Source: Acidobacteriota bacterium (lineage in GTDB: Bacteria > Acidobacteriota > Terriglobia > Acidiferrales > UBA7541). Taken from it: 52,625 nucleotides of DNA. The notes beneath the pieces were generated by a model. It worked only from the letters and a program-made list of their open reading frames with translations. It was not told the DNA's origin and did no database searches. Shown piece after piece: positions 1-8,599 of the stretch (the first letter of the stretch is position 1; every line of letters starts with the position of its first letter). The stretch spans positions 1-52,625 of the forward strand of contig QHZD01000046.1 in the NCBI GenBank assembly GCA_003225315.1. The letters run 5' to 3'. The translations under genes and the position numbers were made by a program.

Positions 1-2354
1 CCGTTGGTCACGCGAACGGAGACAGTGACGGTGCCGTCCGCAGCGACCTTCGCCTGGCTTACCTTGGCGTCCGAATAATTGAAGGACGAAAAACTCAGAC
101 CGTAGCCGAACGGATAGAGCGGCTGCTCGGTGAAGTAGCGATAGGTGCGGCCGGACATGGAATAGTTTCCAAACGGCGGAAGCTGTACGACGGATTGATA
201 AAATGTCACAGGAAGTCTTCCCGCCGGATTGTAATCGCCAGAAAGAACATCCGCGACGGCGGCGCCGCCTTCCTCACCGGGATACCAGGCTTCGACGATG
301 GCCGCGGCGTGCAGCTGCGCCCAGTTCACAGACAGCGCGCTGCCGTTTGTGAGAATAACGATCAAGGGCTTTCCCGTGGCCGCGACGGATTCGAGAAGTT
401 CTTCCTGAGGACGCGGGAGATTGAGGTCCAGGCGATCGCCGCCGAAAAAGCCAGGATCGCTGGAGTCACTTTCCTCGCCTTCGAATTGCGCGGTGATGCC
501 GACCACCGAGATGACCAGGTCTGCCTTGCGGGCAGCGTTCACGGCGTCTTCCGTCAGATTCGGCGGCAACCAGAGGAGTCTCGCCGTGGCTTCCCACCAG
601 CCGTGGAAGTACTCGATTCGAATCGGATAAGCATGACCAGCTTGAAGATGAACCAGCGTGGTCATCGTGCGCGTGCCATGGGGCGCGGAGTCATCGACAA
701 ACTTTTTTCCATCCAGGTAAATGCGGTAACCGCCGTCGGCGTTTGCACCCAGACGATAGTCGCCGTCCACCGGCGGGACCAGTTCACCAGTCCAGCGAAT
801 GGAGTAATTCCCCGCGGAAACGCCTGGTCCGGGCGAAACATTGTTCCATTCGAAATCCACCTTGGCATCCACGCGTTTCAAAACCGGAGCGCCTGAAAAA
901 TTGATGTTGGCAAAATATTCCGCGTTCAAGCCGGGCTGGGAATTCGCTCCGCCGGTGCGAAGGTGCTCCGAAGGAACGATAACCGCGCTCGTTTCCGTGA
1001 CCGGGGCTCCCATGGCGGTAAGAATTTTCGCGCCGCGAAAGCGTTTGCGAATGCCTTCGAGAATGGTGGTGTAGCTGGACGGATTGCCATTGTAATTGCC
1101 GAGGAGCACGCTCAATGAATCGGCATTGGGGCCGATGACCGCGATGGTTTTCACGGAAGATTTCAGCGGCAACGTGTTGCGGTCGTTTTTCAACAGCACG
1201 ATCGATTTGCGCGCGGCCTCGAGAGCAAGCTGGCGATGCGCGGGAGTGTCGTTGTCGGACATGGTTAGTTTCGACCACGGCACTCGTTCCGCTGGGTCGA
1301 ATATCCCGAGCCGGAACCGCGCTTCGAACAGGCGCTTCACGGCACGATCGACGTCAGCGTTCGAAAGCAGGCGGTTGCGGACCGCAAACGGCAGCGCGGC
1401 AAACTCTGGGCCGCAGCTCAAGTCGGTTCCGGCTTTCACAGCCAGTGCCGCGGCTTGCTCGAGAGTCAAGACGAACCCGTGGCCCTGATGTAGGTCGCTG
1501 ATGGCCCAGCAATCCGAGACGACATAGCCTTTGAAGCCCCATTTGTTGCGCAGCGTGTCAAAGAGAAGATGATTCGCGCAGGCCGGCTCGTCGCGCACGG
1601 CGTTGTAAGCGCACATGACCGAATCGGCATGGGCTTCCATGATGGTGGCGCGAAACGCGGGCGTGTAGGTGTCCGCGAAATCGTGGGGAGAAACCGGCAC
1701 GTTGAAGCGATGCCGCAGAACTTCGGGGCCGCTGTGGACGGCAAAATGTTTGGGTGTCGAAACTGTTTTCAAATAATTCGGGTCGTCGCCTTGCAAGCCG
1801 CTTACGAAGGCCACTCCGATGCGGCTGGTCAAGTACGGATCTTCGCCGTAGGTTTCCTGGCCGCGCCCCCAGCGTGGGTCGCGAAAAATATTGATGTTCG
1901 GCGACCAGAAAGTGAGGCCGTAGTAGCGGCTAGTGTTTCCATGCTGGATGGCGTCATTGTATTTCGCGCGCGCTTCCGTGGAAATCACGTCGGCCACACG
2001 ATGGATCAGATCGGTGTCCCACGTAGCGGCAAGACCGATCGCCTGAGGGAAAACGGTTGCATTTCCCGCGCGGGCCACGCCGTGCAAGCCTTCGTTCCAC
2101 CAGTTGTACGCCGGAATGCCGAGGCGGGAAATGCCCGGCGCGACGTCTTGCATCTGCGCGACTTTCTCTTCGAGGGTCATGCGCGAGACCAGATCGTTCA
2201 CGCGCTGTTCCAGAGGAAGGCTCGGATCAATGTATGCTGGCCGTGTGGGCTCCTTCGCCGCGGAAGTGTCGGCAGCAGTTTGCGCAATCACGTGCGCCGC
2301 GCCAAAGGCCAGGCACAGAAATGCCATGAGAAATCGAAAAAGGTGGTTTTTCAT
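1..2354 (-). CDS. Glycoside hydrolase family 3 (beta-glucosidase/xylosidase-like), PA14-containing, 3' end cut by window edge
   Basis: Translating the minus strand from ATG 2354 gives an open frame running off the left edge (about 784 codons seen). It starts with a signal peptide (MKNHLFRFLMAFLCLAFGAA, cut near VIAQ). The GH3 N-terminal barrel follows, with the nucleophile motif VVSDCWAI (Asp near residue 280). The second GH3 domain begins near residue 390 and contains an inserted PA14 module (about 475-610, with GDYRLGANADGGYRIYLDGK). The visible end, FSSFNYSDAKV...VRVTN, enters the C-terminal fibronectin-III-like domain. Family knowledge: exo-acting retaining hydrolases of plant beta-glucans or xylans; the SDCWAI form resembles beta-xylosidase-type GH3. 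It probably acts in the periplasm. The exact substrate cannot be told. It lies 59 bp downstream of the ICMT-like gene on the same strand. Confidence 0.9.
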   Translation of the reverse strand, partial: MKNHLFRFLMAFLCLAFGAAHVIAQTAADTSAAKEPTRPAYIDPSLPLEQRVNDLVSRMTLEEKVAQMQDVAPGISRLGIPAYNWWNEGLHGVARAGNATVFPQAIGLAATWDTDLIHRVADVISTEARAKYNDAIQHGNTSRYYGLTFWSPNINIFRDPRWGRGQETYGEDPYLTSRIGVAFVSGLQGDDPNYLKTVSTPKHFAVHSGPEVLRHRFNVPVSPHDFADTYTPAFRATIMEAHADSVMCAYNAVRDEPACANHLLFDTLRNKWGFKGYVVSDCWAISDLHQGHGFVLTLEQAAALAVKAGTDLSCGPEFAALPFAVRNRLLSNADVDRAVKRLFEARFRLGIFDPAERVPWSKLTMSDNDTPAHRQLALEAARKSIVLLKNDRNTLPLKSSVKTIAVIGPNADSLSVLLGNYNGNPSSYTTILEGIRKRFRGAKILTAMGAPVTETSAVIVPSEHLRTGGANSQPGLNAEYFANINFSGAPVLKRVDAKVDFEWNNVSPGPGVSAGNYSIRWTGELVPPVDGDYRLGANADGGYRIYLDGKKFVDDSAPHGTRTMTTLVHLQAGHAYPIRIEYFHGWWEATARLLWLPPNLTEDAVNAARKADLVISVVGITAQFEGEESDSSDPGFFGGDRLDLNLPRPQEELLESVAATGKPLIVILTNGSALSVNWAQLHAAAIVEAWYPGEEGGAAVADVLSGDYNPAGRLPVTFYQSVVQLPPFGNYSMSGRTYRYFTEQPLYPFGYGLSFSSFNYSDAKVSQAKVAADGTVTVSVRVTN

Positions 2355-2413
2355 GGCGGAGATTCTCGCTTACTCAGTGCCGGTAGTCCAGTACTGGTTC
2401 GCGATCGTGGCTG

Positions 2414-2995
2414 TCAACCGTTGGCAAACTTTGGCAGGAACATCCCGGTCTGTTTGGCGTGCGCGGCAAACTTTTCTCCGAACTCCTGCGAGAGGAAAGA
2501 CTCTTCACGTCGCGCCTTCCAATAAAAAGACAGCCAGGCAACGGCCACGGCGAGCAAGCCGCGCACTTCGCCGGTGGTGACGACGGTTCCTAATAGCGCA
2601 AGCAGGATGCCCGTATAAATCGGATGGCGAATGCTGCGATACGGCCCAGTGCGAATTAACTCATGGCCCTCTTTCAAGGTGACGACTCCGCTCCAATTGG
2701 CCCCCAGATGCCAGCGGGCCCAAAACGCGACGGCCACACCCGCGGCCGTCAGGAGAACGCCGGTCCATTCCACCGCGGAGTTCGCGGGGACAAACCGTGC
2801 ACCGAGCCATCCGTAGCGCGCTTCCGGCCGGACCAAAAGTTCAGCAGCGGCCACCAGCGGGAGCGTATAGATGAATCGCTGGCCCCACGTTTCGCGCCGC
2901 TTGGTTTTTTTCCGATTGAGCGCGGAAACCAGCCAATATAATCCAAATAAAACCCAGAGCGCGTTGATCCATTCTCGTGGCGAGGAAGAATCCAT
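2414..2995 (-). CDS. Isoprenylcysteine carboxyl methyltransferase (ICMT/PEMT) family membrane protein
   Basis: 193 aa with about four to five hydrophobic helices. The family signature is near residues 110-125: LIRTGPYRSIRHPIYTG, where the RHPxYxG motif binds S-adenosylmethionine. The C-terminal ...EESFLSQEFGEKFAAHAKQT is the usual EE..L...FG..Y.Y.. block. Bacterial members are small integral membrane methyltransferases of mostly unknown substrate (lipids, quinone-like or isoprenoid molecules). The start at 2995 is 10 bp after the korB stop, so it is probably the last gene of the korA-korB transcript; no strong ribosome site is visible, which fits translational coupling. Function beyond methyl transfer is not supported. 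Confidence 0.85.
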   Translation of the reverse strand: MDSSSPREWINALWVLFGLYWLVSALNRKKTKRRETWGQRFIYTLPLVAAAELLVRPEARYGWLGARFVPANSAVEWTGVLLTAAGVAVAFWARWHLGANWSGVVTLKEGHELIRTGPYRSIRHPIYTGILLALLGTVVTTGEVRGLLAVAVAWLSFYWKARREESFLSQEFGEKFAAHAKQTGMFLPKFANG

Positions 2996-3005
2996 GGGTG
3001 AGTTG

Positions 3006-3905
3006 CTACATCAACTCCTCGACGAACGAACGGGCAACTTCGGGCGGCACCTTAAGATCGCCATGGACCAACGGGCCATTGTTCAGGACCGGCTCGGCAC
3101 CGTGCAACGTGGAAACGTCGGTGCGCTCGAAGAATTTCCCGATGGGAATCTCCTCGCCCCACAGCAGCGACTTCTCCATGGCGGCCATCCAGTTGGTGGG
3201 ATCATGCGCGGAATCATCCTCGAGCTTTTTCACGCGTGGACGGAACCACTGATAGGTATTGTCGTGATTGTAAGTGACGCACGGGCTGAAGACATCCAGG
3301 AACGAAAAACCCGGATGCTCGATCCCTTGTTTGATCAGTTCGGTGAGATGCTTTTGCTCGCCGCTGAATCCGCGCGCAACGAACGTCGCTCCCGCCGCAA
3401 GGGCCAGCGAAATCGGATTAACGGGCGCTTCGATGTTGCCGAATGGCATGCTCTTCGTCTTCATGCCGACGCGGCTGGTTGGCGAAGTCTGGCCGGTGGT
3501 GAGGCCGTAGATCTGGTTGTCCATGACGATATAGAGCAGGTCCACATTGCGGCGCATCGAATGGACAAAATGGTTGCCGCCGATCCCGAAGCCGTCGCCA
3601 TCGCCGCCCGTCACCAAAACGGTCAGCTCGTGGTTGGCAAGCTTCAGGCCGGTGGCCACCGCCAAGGCGCGGCCATGCAGCGTGTGCATGCCGTAAGTAT
3701 TCATGTAGCCGGGGAAGTTGGAGGAGCAGCCGATACCGCTGATCGTCACCACGTTGTAAGTTGGGATGCGCAGCTCCACCAGCGCTTTTTGCACCGCCGC
3801 GAGCACGCCAAAATCGCCGCATCCCGGACACCAGTCGGGATCGACTTTCCCTTTCAAATCCGCCATGGTCAGTTGCTGACTCACACGCTGTACGCCTGTC
3901 GCCAT
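3006..3905 (-). CDS. korB: 2-oxoacid:ferredoxin oxidoreductase, beta subunit (KorB-like)
   Basis: 299 aa from the ATG at 3905, chosen over a longer reading to 3968 because GAGGAGGAGA sits just upstream and because the longer form would overlap the korA end. It has the beta-subunit motifs: DWCPGCGDFGVL near residue 27 (cysteines for the proximal 4Fe-4S cluster), GIGCSSNFPGY, and the thiamine-diphosphate site VTGGDGDGFGIGGNH followed by MDNQIYGLTTGQ. With the alpha subunit it would oxidatively decarboxylate a 2-oxoacid (2-oxoglutarate or related) to the acyl-CoA, reducing ferredoxin; the reaction is reversible in some organisms. The alpha gene ends 13 bp upstream. 2-oxoglutarate is the best substrate guess but pyruvate or branched-chain acids are not excluded. 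Confidence 0.9.
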   Translation of the reverse strand: MATGVQRVSQQLTMADLKGKVDPDWCPGCGDFGVLAAVQKALVELRIPTYNVVTISGIGCSSNFPGYMNTYGMHTLHGRALAVATGLKLANHELTVLVTGGDGDGFGIGGNHFVHSMRRNVDLLYIVMDNQIYGLTTGQTSPTSRVGMKTKSMPFGNIEAPVNPISLALAAGATFVARGFSGEQKHLTELIKQGIEHPGFSFLDVFSPCVTYNHDNTYQWFRPRVKKLEDDSAHDPTNWMAAMEKSLLWGEEIPIGKFFERTDVSTLHGAEPVLNNGPLVHGDLKVPPEVARSFVEELM

Positions 3906-3918
3906 TTGCGTCTCCTCC

Positions 3919-5727
3919 TCAGACCATAATCTCGTGCATGGGAACGGACAGTTTCGTCTGCCCAGCAAGTTGCTGTTTCACCGCCGCGACTATGTGGTGC
4001 GGCATGAAGGGTTCGCCGTCGTATTTGCGGATGTGGCCATCCGGCACAAAGCTGGTTTCGCTGCGCAGGTAGCGCGCAAACTGGCCGCTGTAATTGTTCT
4101 CCACGATGATGGTGTGCCGAGAGTCCCTCAGAATGTCCAGAATCGCTTCGCCGTGCAGCGGCACGAGCCAGCGGATTTGCAATTGATTGGCGGAGATTCC
4201 TTCTTCATTGAGGATCTCGCAGGCCTCCTCGATCACACCTTTCGTGGAACCCCAGCCGATTAGCGTCACGTCGCCGTCGCGCGGACCGCCCAGCGTTGGC
4301 GGCGGCACGGCGGCTTCGATGCCGGCTACTTTGCGCATGCGTTTTTCCATCATGGCGCGGCGCTTGACCGGATTCGTGAATTCGTCGCTGATCAGTACGC
4401 CGTCTTCCATGTGTTCGTCCGTCGCAACCGTGTGGATATGGCCGGGCACGCCGGGAACTGCCCGCGGTGAAATGCCGGTGTCGGTAATTTTGTAGCGCTT
4501 GTAATCACCGTTCGTGGCAGCAGCGATGGACGCTCCATTGCCGTTGCCGTTGCCATTCGCCGTGATGAGTTCCCCGCGATCGATGTTCTGGCTGAAATTC
4601 AGTTCGTTCGGATGCACGCTGAGCCGGCCTTCAGACAGCAGCAGGTCGCAGAGCACGAGGCCCGGGCACTGAAACCGGTCGGCAAGATTGAAGATCTCAG
4701 GAATCACCTTGAAGCAATCGCCGATGTCCAACGGAGCGGCAATGACTCGCGGATAATCGCCAAAGGCGGCGCCGAGCATTTGCCAGAGGTCGCCCTGCTC
4801 GGTTTTTGTGGGAACGCCTGTGGATGGGCCGGCTCGCTGACAGTTGATTACCACGACTGGTGTCTCGATCATCGCGGACATGCCCAGGCCCTCGCTCATC
4901 AGGGCAAATCCGCCTCCCGACGTGGCGCACATGGCGCGGACACCGGCATGCGCCGCGCCGATCGTCATGTTGATCACTCCGATTTCATCCTCGACCTGGC
5001 GCACCATGATGCCCGCTTTGCGCGCGTGCGCCGCCATCCAATGCAGTACGCCCGTCGAAGGACTCATCGGGTAGGCGCAATAAAACTTCACGCCGGCCGC
5101 CGCTCCGCCCATGGCCATGGCGACGTTGCCGCTGAGGATCGCGTAGCGATTCTCCGTTTTGGGAATAGGATTCGGGAAATCCGAAAAGTGCGCGGCGGCA
5201 TAATCGAAGCCAGCCCGCGCCACTCCGACATTCTCGGCCACCACGGCCTCGCCTTTTTTCTTGAACTGCTCGCGAAGGACTTCTTCCAGCGCCTGGAAGC
5301 CGATCCCCATCATGTGGAGGCCCGCGCCCATCGCCAGCGTATTCTGCGCGACCTTATTTCTGCTGATGTCCGCCAGCTCGGAAACAGGCAGCGGGCAGAG
5401 CTGCACTCCATCGGCGGCGGGGCCCGGCTTTATCGTGTCCGCGTTGTAGATGCAAGCCGCGCCGGCAGTGAGCAGTTGGAGGTGCCGGTCCATGGTGTCC
5501 TGGTTCAGGGGGATAAGCAGATCGAGGCGGTCACCCATGTTGGTGACTTTTTCCGTGCCCGTTCGAATCGTCAGTAAGGTGTGGCCGCCGCGGATGATGG
5601 ATTGGTAGGCGTTGTAGGCATTCAGGTGCAGGCCGCGCCGGCTGAAGATTCTTGCGAATATGTCGCCCGGGGTGGCGACTCCCTGTCCGGCCGCGCCTCC
5701 GATACCGATAGCGAAGGTCTGCTTCAT
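3919..5727 (-). CDS. korA: 2-oxoacid:ferredoxin oxidoreductase, fused gamma-alpha subunit (KorA-like)
   Basis: 602 aa from ATG 5727, preceded by AGAGAGGG; the frame is open to 5787 but that extension looks non-coding. The N-terminal third (about 1-190) is the gamma domain, with IGIGGAAGQGV near the start and RGGHTLLTIR. The alpha/pyrimidine-binding region follows from about residue 205 (GNVAMAMGGAAAGVKFYCAYPMSPSTG; EDEIGVINMTIGAAHAGVRA; TSGGGFALMSEGLGMSAM). A C-terminal transketolase-like domain contains IGWGSTKGVIEEA. This fused gamma-alpha form pairs with a separate beta subunit, which is the next gene. A short Asn/Gly run (about residues 405-412, codons repeating AAC/GGC) forms a linker. 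It uses thiamine diphosphate, CoA and ferredoxin in the cytoplasm. Confidence 0.9.
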   Translation of the reverse strand: MKQTFAIGIGGAAGQGVATPGDIFARIFSRRGLHLNAYNAYQSIIRGGHTLLTIRTGTEKVTNMGDRLDLLIPLNQDTMDRHLQLLTAGAACIYNADTIKPGPAADGVQLCPLPVSELADISRNKVAQNTLAMGAGLHMMGIGFQALEEVLREQFKKKGEAVVAENVGVARAGFDYAAAHFSDFPNPIPKTENRYAILSGNVAMAMGGAAAGVKFYCAYPMSPSTGVLHWMAAHARKAGIMVRQVEDEIGVINMTIGAAHAGVRAMCATSGGGFALMSEGLGMSAMIETPVVVINCQRAGPSTGVPTKTEQGDLWQMLGAAFGDYPRVIAAPLDIGDCFKVIPEIFNLADRFQCPGLVLCDLLLSEGRLSVHPNELNFSQNIDRGELITANGNGNGNGASIAAATNGDYKRYKITDTGISPRAVPGVPGHIHTVATDEHMEDGVLISDEFTNPVKRRAMMEKRMRKVAGIEAAVPPPTLGGPRDGDVTLIGWGSTKGVIEEACEILNEEGISANQLQIRWLVPLHGEAILDILRDSRHTIIVENNYSGQFARYLRSETSFVPDGHIRKYDGEPFMPHHIVAAVKQQLAGQTKLSVPMHEIMV

Positions 5728-6043
5728 CGCACCCTCTCTTTTGAGTGCCGGCCGTTCCACTGCTCCCCAGCGCTCGGCCGGGCTCAATTCAAAGTTCGTT
5801 TTCCCGTCAGCGAGACTCCTCCTGTGAAGGACTAGCTAGTTTTCGGGTAGCGGGAGTATACACCCAAAACTTCCGCATATTCCCTCCCGCTGGAGATTTA
5901 GGTTCGACCGCCGAAGCCAGGTTGGCTGGGAGTGTGAAGGGACAAAAAAGCCATCGCAAAGAACTTCGCTCGCGCCAAATTGTCCGAGCATCAGCCAAAT
6001 TGGAAGCTGTTTTTGTTGGCCTGCAAGGAGCACACTCTCCTCC
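5728..6043. other. Divergent intergenic region, korA / trans-sulfuration gene
   Basis: 316 bp between two divergent genes, so it should hold both promoters. No convincing -35/-10 pair was found. Just before the plus-strand ATG (6044), GGAG (about 6029) and CTCC (about 6039) flank six bases and could pair, which would occlude the only ribosome-binding-like sequence. ORFs through here on both strands are short and have no recognisable protein sequence. Confidence 0.4.
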
Positions 6044-7228
6044 ATGAAAAACAAATCCCAGCACCAACTCGGGCCGCAAACACGGGCCATTCACGGGGGA
6101 GAACCGAATCGGCGTGGCGTCAACGGCCCCATCGTTACTGAAATCATCCGCTCATCCACTTTTACGTTTTCTTCCACTGAGGAAATGAAGTTGTGGGCCG
6201 AGGGCAAGAACAAGGCTTACATCTATACGCGCTACGGCAATCCGACGCTTTCCGTTGCGGAAAAGAAAATCGCCGCGCTCGAAGGAGCGGAAGCCGCGGT
6301 GGTTACTTCGTCGGGGATGGCGGCTATTTCTTCGGCGCTGCTTGCCGCCCTAAAAGCCGGCGACGAATTGATCTCCACCGCGGAAGTTTACGGCGGTTCG
6401 TACCGCTTGATGCGCGACGTGTTCCCTAATATGGGAATCACGGTGCGCCACGTCGCCACGGATCTAGCGGGCATCGAAGATCTCGTTACGCCGCGTTCCA
6501 AAGTTCTTTACGTCGAAACGCCCACGAATCCGACGCTGCGCCTCGTTGATATTCAGAAAGCTGTTGCCTTCGCCAGGAAGCACAACCTCGTCTCTATTAT
6601 CGACAACACTTTCGCCACTCCTGTTTTGCAGAATCCCATCGCGCTTGGCTACGACATGGTCGTTCACAGCGCCACGAAGGCACTCGCAGGCCACTCCGAC
6701 ATCATCGCGGGCGTGGCTGTCGGCAATTCGAGTTGGATGGAGCGCGTCCGCCAAATGATCATTTATCTGGGCGGGTCGATGGATCCAGGCGCGGCGTATC
6801 TGCTGATTCGGGGAATCAAAACGCTCGGCGTGCGCGTGGAGCGCCAGTGCGAAAACGCCATCGCTGTCGCCAAATTTCTGGAGCGCCATCCAAAAGTGGA
6901 GCGCGTGCACTATCCCGGTTTGAAGTCGCATGCGGATCACAAGCTCGCGGCAAAACAGATGCGCGGCTTCGGCTCCATGCTGGCGTTCGACATGAAAGGC
7001 GGGCTGCCGGCGGCGCGGCGCTTCTGCGATCGCGTGCGGCTGTTCCTGCTGGCGGCGAGTCTTGGCGGAGTGGAGTCGCTGGTAATTCTTCCGATTTACA
7101 GTTCGCACTACAACATGAGCAACGAAGAATTGCAGCGCGCGGGCGTCAGTCCGGGAACGGTGCGGGTTTCGATCGGTCTCGAAGACAAAGAAGATTTGAT
7201 CGAGGATTTGAAACAGGCGCTCGGCTGA
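6044..7228 (+). CDS. Trans-sulfuration family PLP enzyme (cystathionine gamma-lyase / methionine gamma-lyase / O-acylhomoserine sulfhydrylase type)
   Basis: 394 aa, normal for Cys/Met-metabolism PLP enzymes. Motifs in order: IYTRYGNPT near residue 62 (substrate and phosphate contacts), ALEGAEAAVVTSSGMAAIS (PLP phosphate loop), YVETPTNPTLRLVDI, IIDNTFATPVLQNP (Asp holding the pyridine nitrogen), HSATKALAGHSDIIAG (Schiff-base Lys near residue 210), LGGVESLV, and the C-terminal GTVRVSIGLEDKEDLIEDL. Such enzymes make or break C-S bonds in cysteine, homocysteine and methionine metabolism in the cytoplasm. Sequence alone does not separate lyase from synthase. The gene stands alone, divergent from korA. 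No SAM or S-box riboswitch was recognised in its leader. Confidence 0.88.
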   Translation: MKNKSQHQLGPQTRAIHGGEPNRRGVNGPIVTEIIRSSTFTFSSTEEMKLWAEGKNKAYIYTRYGNPTLSVAEKKIAALEGAEAAVVTSSGMAAISSALLAALKAGDELISTAEVYGGSYRLMRDVFPNMGITVRHVATDLAGIEDLVTPRSKVLYVETPTNPTLRLVDIQKAVAFARKHNLVSIIDNTFATPVLQNPIALGYDMVVHSATKALAGHSDIIAGVAVGNSSWMERVRQMIIYLGGSMDPGAAYLLIRGIKTLGVRVERQCENAIAVAKFLERHPKVERVHYPGLKSHADHKLAAKQMRGFGSMLAFDMKGGLPAARRFCDRVRLFLLAASLGGVESLVILPIYSSHYNMSNEELQRAGVSPGTVRVSIGLEDKEDLIEDLKQALG

Positions 7229-7307
7229 TTTTTTCAGCGCGCTTCAGTTTTGCGCGGCGCTCAATTTTTAGCGCTCAGCTTCTTACGGCGGAGCTCTTTG
7301 CAACCGC

Positions 7308-7325
7308 GCCGGTCTGAAGACCGGC
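7308..7325 (-). repeat. REP-like hairpin (GCCGGTC stem) with decayed neighbours to 7430
   Basis: Perfect 7-bp stem GCCGGTC/GACCGGC with loop TGAA, followed by CACTACAAA; on the minus strand it reads GTAG-TG-hairpin. A half copy (GACCGGCCACTACAAA) lies at about 7364-7379, and a further remnant (CCGGCGACTACAGAAA) at about 7410-7425. Same layout as the hairpins at 12.5-13.8 kb. Confidence 0.6.
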
Positions 7326-7454
7326 CACTACAAAGTCAAAACCAAGAACAAAACAAGCGAAACGCCGACCGGCCACTACAAAAGCAAGACCAAAAGACTC
7401 ACCATCCGGCGACTACAGAAACAAAAAAACAAAACTGCGACTGTCCGCCAAATC

Positions 7455-8234
7455 CTAGGACTTCGCCGCGGGAACGGGAACCGGGGCCGGGACCGCGGCC
7501 GCAAATTCGTCCTGCTCGGGGAGCAGGGACTTCACGATGTCTTCCAGTTCGTGCGCGCTCTTCACGTGCTCGGGATAATTGTGCGCGGTAATGTCGAAGG
7601 ACACGCTGTGCTTGGCGCGGACGGTTTGCAGTTCTTCCTGCAGGCGGATGGCGACGCGCTTGGCATTCAGGACGTCGGTCTCAGGCAACACTAGGGCGAA
7701 GGTATCCGTCGCAAGGCGATAGATGGAATCGGTGGGCCGCAGCTTGCGGGACATGGCTTTCGCGGCATCGCTCCAGGCTTCCGAGGTCGCGTCATTTTTA
7801 GGGGACGCGGATGCGGGCTTAGCTTTCACGAGCAAGATGGAGAGCGTCTTTTGCATGGTCATAGCCCTCCGGTATTCCATGGTGAGGCGATCCCAGAAAT
7901 GATTTTGGTCGGGCATGGTCTGGAGCAAGTCCACGCTGGCCTGATGCTGCAGGGTGACGTTGCGCTCCAGTTCCGCGAGGAGTTGCTGCTTGAGCTGGCG
8001 TACGGTGCGCTGCCGTTCGAGCAAGTAGCCGACAAAGAGCAGGGTCAGCGCGCAAAAACCGAAGAAGGACGCGCGGAGCGTCCACTTATTGCCAATGGGA
8101 TGGAGGAACACCAGCGGGTACATGAACATGGCCAGTCCGGCCGCCTGCACCAGAACGAAAGCAGCGGCGAGAATGGTGAGCTGGAGCTCGCGGCGTTCGA
8201 GACGATCGAGTTCTGTGCGGTTCAAAGTACCCAT
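7455..8234 (-). CDS. Two-helix membrane protein with degenerate GGDEF-like domain
   Basis: 259 aa from ATG 8234 (MGTLNRTELDRLERRELQLT). The frame stays open to 8483, but that stretch is low-quality sequence crossed by two palindromes, so the shorter start is preferred. Two hydrophobic segments (about residues 22-44 and 55-75) are followed by a coiled-coil linker (LLERQRTVRQLKQQLLAELER) and a domain with the GGDEF fold pattern: D/NHFWDRLTMEYRRAMTMQKTLSILLV, then RPTDSIYRLATDTFALVLPETD. The catalytic GGDEF position reads ATDTF, so diguanylate cyclase activity is unlikely; a degenerate sensor or GTP-binding role is possible. It ends in an Ala/Pro/Val tail. Operator-like palindromes sit just upstream (8266-8305). 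Confidence 0.7.
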   Translation of the reverse strand: MGTLNRTELDRLERRELQLTILAAAFVLVQAAGLAMFMYPLVFLHPIGNKWTLRASFFGFCALTLLFVGYLLERQRTVRQLKQQLLAELERNVTLQHQASVDLLQTMPDQNHFWDRLTMEYRRAMTMQKTLSILLVKAKPASASPKNDATSEAWSDAAKAMSRKLRPTDSIYRLATDTFALVLPETDVLNAKRVAIRLQEELQTVRAKHSVSFDITAHNYPEHVKSAHELEDIVKSLLPEQDEFAAAVPAPVPVPAAKS

Positions 8235-8599
8235 ATTAGGTTTCAATGGCGACCATACTCCGCGCCCGTAAGTACGGACTTTTTCACTTGCGCCCGTAAG
8301 TACGGGCGACTCCATGGTCAGGCTCGAAGGCGTTTTCTTCAATGGGCGCGAAGTACCGTGTGGCGGAAATGCTACTGGCCTTTTGTTGAAAGAGGCGAAG
8401 AGAGTGCACCGTGACCCGTTTTCTGTGGCCCGTGGAAGAAAGGTCTGAAGAGACGCCCAGGCCCGGTCGCACGCTCCGGCCAATAAAGGAACTGATTTGT
8501 GTTCCGTGATCCGTGAAGAAGGAAGCTGCGTATGGCTGGTTAACCATAGTCAGACCCCGCACGCTTCAAAACCGAAGCACGCGGCACCCGGCTATTGGC
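8235..8599. other. Gap between R-M gene and GGDEF-like gene
   Basis: 365 bp holding the two CCGTAAGTACGG palindromes near the left end. The rest shows no recognisable gene, terminator or RNA; minus-strand open frames here give unremarkable peptide sequence. Confidence 0.3.
8262..8306. promoter_or_regulatory. Two copies of the palindrome CCGTAAGTACGG, 28 bp apart
   Basis: The 16-mer GCGCCCGTAAGTACGG occurs at 8262-8277 and again at 8290-8305. The core CCGTA-AG-TACGG is a perfect inverted repeat at 8266-8277 and 8294-8305, extended to CCCGTA/TACGGG in the second copy. Centre-to-centre spacing is 28 bp, near 2.7 helical turns. They lie 28-72 bp upstream of the ATG of the degenerate GGDEF gene (minus), which suits operator sites; a mobile hairpin pair is the alternative. 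Confidence 0.4.

Noticed and set aside
784-1278. Minus-strand ORF inside the GH3 gene
   Set aside because: Wrong frame relative to the continuous GH3 reading that starts at 2354; the GH3 frame runs through it with motifs on both sides.
2871-3929. 352-codon plus-strand open frame opposite korB
   Set aside because: Translation (MNRWPHVSRRLVFFRL...) shows no family pattern, while the minus-strand frame is clearly a ferredoxin oxidoreductase beta subunit. It is an antisense shadow produced by high GC.
4612-5577. 321-codon plus-strand open frame opposite korA
   Set aside because: His/Arg/Gly-biased antisense translation without motifs; korA is strongly supported on the other strand.
7216-7280. 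Terminator after the trans-sulfuration gene
   Set aside because: GCTGA/TCAGC pairs exist, but the T-run is in the loop and no T-tract follows the stem; weak.
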